A stretch of DNA of 9,503 bases, taken from the NCBI GenBank assembly GCA_011526335.1, contig WTJB01000304.1, positions 1 to 9,503 on the forward strand, written 5' to 3'. Position numbers and translations under genes: made by a program. Each line of letters opens with the position of its first letter. The first letter of the stretch is position 1. The notes under the pieces are model-generated. The model saw only the letters and a program-made list of their open reading frames with translations. It was not told the DNA's origin and searched no databases. Below, piece after piece: positions 5,942 through 9,503 of this stretch. Source of the stretch: Candidatus Arcticimaribacter sp. Its GTDB lineage: Bacteria; Bacteroidota; Bacteroidia; Flavobacteriales; Flavobacteriaceae.

Positions 5942-7069
5942 CTATTTACTTTCCACAAAAGCGGTCCATTGCTCCACAAAGCTACCCCACTTATAGTTGT
6001 TTTTCACTTTTTTAAACTGCGCTCTGTAGCGGTTTTGTGCTGCCTCAGCAAGCATGAATTGAGCGGTTTCTGCAATGGCTTCGGCTGTTGCTGCAGAAAC
6101 TTCCCCCGTCTTGTCCTCTTGGACTACTTTTGCAAGCCCAGGCTGTTGGGTAACCAAAAGGGGGGTTTCGTATTGGTATGCTTGGGCAAGCACCCCACTT
6201 TGTGTAGCACTTTTATAGGGTAAAATCACCATGTCTGCAGCGCTAAAGTAAAGGGCGATCTCTTCAGCTGAGACATATCTGTCGACCAAGTGAATGTGCT
6301 CTTCTAACTTGTTTTCTTCAATTAATTTTAGATAAGGTGCTTTATCTGTATAGAATTCCCCAACAATAGATAAACTCGCAGGTTGGGGCATTTTTGAAAA
6401 GGCTTTAATCAACAGATCCAAGCCCTTGTAAGGACGGATCAATCCAAAAAACAATAACAATGGCTTTTGCGGGTCTATTTTCAATGTTTTTCTAGCAACT
6501 GATTGAGATGTTCCTTTAGGGGCGTGGCTGGGAAGCGGATGAAACCCCCACCATTTTTTTTGATTGTTATCCATCAAAATTTCATTCGCAACATTTTCTG
6601 AGAGGGTACTAAAGTGGGTCATTTTTTTCTTCATGTAGGCATTGAATAGCCCGTCTATCCATTTTTTTTCATGCGGTTCCCAATTGTCTATCAAGGCTAT
6701 TTTTGGTAAACTTTTTGGTAAAAGACGTGCTAATGTACCATAGAAAGGAGCCAAAAATGGGGTCCAATAACGAAACACAATTCGTTTGGGTTTTTTCTTT
6801 CGAATTTCATTCGCTAAACGCCACCATAGAAATGGGTTGTAGGCATGCGCTTTTCTATGGGATACAAAAGGGGAGCTGAACGCGGTTGAAGTAAATTGTG
6901 TTTTCCCTGGAAATAAAAAGTTAGGATACAAATGACTAAAATTCCAACATTCTACGACATATCCTTTTTCGTGTAAAGCCTTTGCGAACTCCCACTGCGT
7001 TTCTGCAATGCCACCACGGTAAGGGGGTAAGGGGCCAAGAATGAGGTAGTCAATTGTTTTTGAGGACAT
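5942..7069 (-). CDS. Glycosyltransferase family 4 protein
   Basis: This 375-residue GT-B fold glycosyltransferase transfers a sugar from a nucleotide-sugar donor. The N-terminal domain begins with LILGPLPPYRGGIAE (9-23), the glycine-rich acceptor-side loop. The C-terminal domain begins with LLLFFGLIRPYKGLDLLI (204-221), whose Arg212 and Lys215 correspond to the donor diphosphate-binding residues. The segment PYKSATQSGVLAQAYQYETP (284-303) takes the place of the usual E-X7-E donor motif. Gln296 sits where the second Glu normally is and Ala288 where the first is. This 'SATQSGV' version is, from memory, common in Bacteroidota GT4 enzymes, so I read it as a subfamily trait and not decay. No membrane segment or signal is evident, although basic and aromatic patches (for example 83-103) could bind the membrane surface. 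The ATG overlaps the preceding stop as TAATG. Donor and acceptor are unknown. Confidence 0.92.
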   Translation of the reverse strand: MSSKTIDYLILGPLPPYRGGIAETQWEFAKALHEKGYVVECWNFSHLYPNFLFPGKTQFTSTAFSSPFVSHRKAHAYNPFLWWRLANEIRKKKPKRIVFRYWTPFLAPFYGTLARLLPKSLPKIALIDNWEPHEKKWIDGLFNAYMKKKMTHFSTLSENVANEILMDNNQKKWWGFHPLPSHAPKGTSQSVARKTLKIDPQKPLLLFFGLIRPYKGLDLLIKAFSKMPQPASLSIVGEFYTDKAPYLKLIEENKLEEHIHLVDRYVSAEEIALYFSAADMVILPYKSATQSGVLAQAYQYETPLLVTQQPGLAKVVQEDKTGEVSAATAEAIAETAQFMLAEAAQNRYRAQFKKVKNNYKWGSFVEQWTAFVESK

Positions 7070-8331
7070 TAAATGGATATTACTCCTTCACGTTGTGGAA
7101 TAGAATTTTTTAATAAATAGATGCTTAGCCCCGAGGTCAAGAAATAAAACAGCAGGATGCCTTGTACGGTGGGGTGGTTTGCCATAAAGGAATTCATTCC
7201 TAAAAACACTAGACTCATAACCCCCACAGACGAACGTCCATATTCAAAAAAGGAAGCCCATTTAAACCCATCCATCACAGAAGTAAACCCAAAAATACTG
7301 AGGAAGAGTACTGTAGCGAGATAGCTGCGTTCCCCTGTAGTAAACTCACCAAATTGACTTAGAAAATAGACTAAGACAACATTGATCAGGATAAAGTGAA
7401 AGACGGCAAAAGCCTTTTGACCCTTGCTGTAATCGAATGCGTATTTTACCTGTAAGTCTACTTGTTCGATGATTTTTTTTGGGAAGCGTTGTTGTACATC
7501 CTCTGGCCGCCATCCGGTCGGCATAAACCAAATTTTTAATTTATCCTTCCATTTTTTGGTGTACCAAGCGTCCTGTGATAGTCCCCATAGATGTTGGAAA
7601 TTGATCCAAATGGGATTCCAGCTTTGAACGGGTTTTAGGGTGCCAAACACACAGGGTTCGTCGTCTAGTTCTTCTTGAAAGGTGCCAAAAACACGATCCC
7701 AAATACAAAATATAGCCGATAAATTTTTATCGATATAGGGCGCATTGATGGCGTGGTGTACCCGGTGTTGTGAAGGCGTGACAAGTATGTATTCCAACCA
7801 TCCCAATTTCCCTACATGGCGGGTATGATACCAAAATTGTCCAAATAAATGTAAAGGGGCCAATACCGTAATGACTTTGGCAGGCACCCCGAGCAGGGCA
7901 GCAGGAATGAGGAATAATGCATTGTACCCGATCAAGCCTGAAATGCTTTGGCGTAAAGCACAGGCTAGGTTGAATTCTTCACTGCTGTGATGTACAATAT
8001 GTTGGTTCCAAAATACATTGATGGAATGATTTAAACGATGCCCCCAATAAGCAGCGAAGTCAATACAGAGAAAGGCAGTCAAATACAACACCCAACTTTC
8101 TTCCATTGTATATAAGGCCAAGCGGTCCAATACAAAGGGATAGGATACGATGATTAAAATGATACCTAAAGAATCTTTGAGGATGTTGGTAATTCCCGAA
8201 CTCAAGCTTGAGAGGGTGTCCATAAAGCTATAGGTTTGTACTCCTTTGAGGTGTCCGTAAGCCAGTTCTATGAGAACCAAAACCAAAAAACTTGGAATGG
8301 CAATTAATAGTATTTGAGCATAAGTTTCCAT
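7069..8331 (-). CDS. Sterol desaturase / fatty-acid hydroxylase superfamily membrane protein, AGMO-like
   Basis: This 420-residue integral membrane di-iron oxygenase carries the superfamily's histidine clusters: HRLNH at 98-102 (HX3H), HIVHH at 111-115 (HX2HH, followed by SSEEFN) and HRVHH at 189-193 (HX2HH), plus His169 and His172 between them. Enzymes of this group hydroxylate or desaturate lipid alkyl chains using oxygen. Three features recall alkylglycerol monooxygenase (TMEM195): the HHSSEEFN context, the WFMPTGWRPEDVQQRFP segment at 268-284 (compare the GPGW-x-P element of that family, from memory), and an added C-terminal membrane region of about four helices (308-325, 336-352, 368-384, 388-408). 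N-terminal helices lie near 5-24, 52-68 and 80-96. True activity could be ether-lipid cleavage, fatty-acid or carotenoid hydroxylation; the sequence does not decide. It starts 34 nt after the secA stop. Confidence 0.88.
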   Translation of the reverse strand: METYAQILLIAIPSFLVLVLIELAYGHLKGVQTYSFMDTLSSLSSGITNILKDSLGIILIIVSYPFVLDRLALYTMEESWVLYLTAFLCIDFAAYWGHRLNHSINVFWNQHIVHHSSEEFNLACALRQSISGLIGYNALFLIPAALLGVPAKVITVLAPLHLFGQFWYHTRHVGKLGWLEYILVTPSQHRVHHAINAPYIDKNLSAIFCIWDRVFGTFQEELDDEPCVFGTLKPVQSWNPIWINFQHLWGLSQDAWYTKKWKDKLKIWFMPTGWRPEDVQQRFPKKIIEQVDLQVKYAFDYSKGQKAFAVFHFILINVVLVYFLSQFGEFTTGERSYLATVLFLSIFGFTSVMDGFKWASFFEYGRSSVGVMSLVFLGMNSFMANHPTVQGILLFYFLTSGLSIYLLKNSIPQREGVISI

Positions 8332-8336
8332 ACGAC

Positions 8337-8355
8337 ATTGTCTTTCTTTGACAAT
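8337..8355. repeat. 6-bp inverted repeat in the secA-hydroxylase spacer
   Basis: ATTGTC (8337-8342) and GACAAT (8350-8355) are perfect inverted repeats around a 7-base TTTCTTT loop. The hairpin sits in the 34-nt gap just after secA and 5 nt upstream of the next start. The stem is short and AT-rich and has no following T-run, so it is not a convincing intrinsic terminator. It could affect mRNA processing or translation of the hydroxylase, or be chance. Confidence 0.3.
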
Positions 8356-8365
8356 TTACGGAATT

Positions 8366-9503
8366 TTATGCTTTTCCTACCAAAACCCATTGTCCCGCTT
8401 TGATCAGGGGTTCTGCCTGTTTGAATTTTACCGTTTTGCTTTCTCCAGAAGTAACATGCTTGATGATTACCTTGTCGTTTCGGCCAATTTTAGGGAGTTC
8501 GCGTGTGATGGTTTCCACAACACTTGGACGTTGATTTCCAGCATTAGCCCCCGCTGCTCTGTTTTGTGCAGCCATTTCTTCGGTATTTAAAACTTCGTCT
8601 TTAGACGTCTTTAATTTGTCTCTGCGTTGAGGTTTTTTGGCTTCTTGTATGGGAGAGTTTTGTGCCGGTATAGATCCTTTAAGCAAGAAAGAAATCACCT
8701 CTCTGTTGAGCTGAGTAACCATAGCTTTAAACAGCTCAAATGCTTCAAACTTATAAATCAATAAGGGATCTTTTTGTTCGTGTACGGCCAACTGAACCGA
8801 TTGTTTTAGCTCATCCATCTTGCGGAGATGGTTTTTCCAAGTCTCATCGACCAAAGCTAAGGTGATGTTGCGTTCAAAGTCTTCGACCAAACTTTTTCCT
8901 TTGGTATTGTAAGCACTTTCTAAATGGGTAACCACATTCAATGTTTTTACACCATCTGTAAAAGGAACGACGATTTTTTCGTATTTGTTTCCGGGGCGTT
9001 CAAAAACGTCTTTTACCACCGGGTAGGTAAGGGTGGCGTTAATTTCTGTTTTCTGCTTGTAGTAGTCAAAGGTTGTTTGAAAAAGCTTGTTGATAAGCTC
9101 TCCTTCCGACATTTTTTCAAACTCTTCTTGAAGCACGGGTGCTGAGGTAGAGAAAGTACTAATGATTTGGAATTCAAAGTTTTTAAAATCATTACTCGCT
9201 TTATTCTCCAATACAATTTCTTCGCAAGTTTCGAAGAGCATGTTGGCAATATCTACTTTTAGACGATCGCCTTGAAGTGCATGACGTCTTCTTTTGTAGA
9301 TTACCTCGCGTTGGGCATTCATCACGTCATCGTATTCCAACAAACGTTTACGTACTCCAAAATTGTTTTCTTCTACTTTCTTCTGTGCCCTTTCAATGGA
9401 TTTGGTCATCATAGAATGCTGGATCACTTCCCCTTCTTCCAAGCCCATACGGTCCATCACTTTGGCCACACGGTCAGATCCGAATAAACGCATGAGATTA
9501 TCC
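8366..9503 (-). CDS. secA: Preprotein translocase ATPase SecA, C-terminal part (5' end outside window)
   Basis: SecA is the ATPase that drives preproteins through SecYEG in the inner membrane. About 378 C-terminal residues are visible, out of roughly 1,100 expected for Bacteroidota SecA. The frame is open through the window edge (Asp-Asn-Leu precede the first Met). Recognisable parts, numbered from that Met, are LFGSDRVAKVMDRMG (3-17), GVRKRLLEYDDVMNAQREVIY (46-66), and the helical scaffold with ETWKNHLRKMDELKQSVQLA (217-236) and KDPLLIYKFEAFELF (241-255). A region with KTEINATLTYPVVKDVFE (148-165) fits the longer Bacteroidota form. After a polar linker (275-323) the tail reads KIGRNDKVIIKHV...QAEPLIKAGQWVL. 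Here GRND aligns with the usual GRNDPCPCGSG, but the zinc-binding cysteines are absent; Cys90 is the only cysteine. As the first visible gene of the run, it may supply much of the transcription downstream. Confidence 0.97.
   Translation of the reverse strand, partial: DNLMRLFGSDRVAKVMDRMGLEEGEVIQHSMMTKSIERAQKKVEENNFGVRKRLLEYDDVMNAQREVIYKRRRHALQGDRLKVDIANMLFETCEEIVLENKASNDFKNFEFQIISTFSTSAPVLQEEFEKMSEGELINKLFQTTFDYYKQKTEINATLTYPVVKDVFERPGNKYEKIVVPFTDGVKTLNVVTHLESAYNTKGKSLVEDFERNITLALVDETWKNHLRKMDELKQSVQLAVHEQKDPLLIYKFEAFELFKAMVTQLNREVISFLLKGSIPAQNSPIQEAKKPQRRDKLKTSKDEVLNTEEMAAQNRAAGANAGNQRPSVVETITRELPKIGRNDKVIIKHVTSGESKTVKFKQAEPLIKAGQWVLVGKA

Noticed and set aside
1..9503. Defence system, prophage, CRISPR or mobile element
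   Set aside because: No repeat array, terminal inverted repeats, transposase, integrase, nuclease or toxin-antitoxin pair was seen; every gene fits ordinary metabolic, envelope or small accessory families.

Overview
The window looks like a chromosomal segment from a Bacteroidota bacterium, most likely a marine-type Flavobacteriia member. This rests on four things: AT-rich DNA; gene junctions that are extremely tight or overlap as TAATG; a SecA whose C-terminus has the GRNDK...QAEPLI form in place of a cysteine zinc finger; and a GT4 glycosyltransferase of the 'SATQSGV' type that I associate with this group. The genus cannot be told from the sequence alone. No rRNA, tRNA, CRISPR, transposase, integrase or phage gene is visible.

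Layout. On the plus strand, bases 1-1699 hold the C-terminal two thirds of a MATE efflux pump (cut by the window edge), a 74-residue very acidic protein I do not recognise, and a PAP2-type lipid phosphatase. They are nearly contiguous (2-nt gap, then a 1-nt TAATG overlap) and are probably co-transcribed. The last 17 bases of the PAP2 gene overlap the end of a convergent gene, so the two transcription units meet without a spacer.

Bases 1683-9503 on the minus strand form one unbroken co-directional run of ten genes. In order of transcription they are: secA (5' end outside the window); a sterol-desaturase/fatty-acid-hydroxylase membrane enzyme resembling alkylglycerol monooxygenase; a GT4 glycosyltransferase; a Cof-type HAD phosphatase; a secreted PIG-L/LmbE-like deacetylase; a 63-residue cysteine-rich DUF1272 protein; a PhnB-like VOC protein; a TfoX N-terminal-domain protein; a peptide methionine sulfoxide reductase MsrA with an exported-looking N-terminus; and an aldose 1-epimerase starting at GTG. 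Two gaps exceed 20 nt: 34 nt after secA and 56 nt before the PIG-L gene. Those are the only obvious places for internal promoters or processing sites.

How the genes work together. The hydroxylase, glycosyltransferase, HAD phosphatase and PIG-L protein could all serve envelope lipid or glycan metabolism, but no shared substrate can be read from the sequence. The DUF1272-VOC-TfoX-MsrA stretch groups small accessory proteins with one oxidative-repair enzyme. I see mostly recognisable, ordinary families. The more interesting points are the long, tightly packed mixed operon, the altered PIG-L motif, the zinc-finger-less SecA tail, the AGMO-like hydroxylase beside a glycosyltransferase, and the uncharacterised acidic and cysteine-rich small proteins. 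I found no convincing evidence of a wholly new system.
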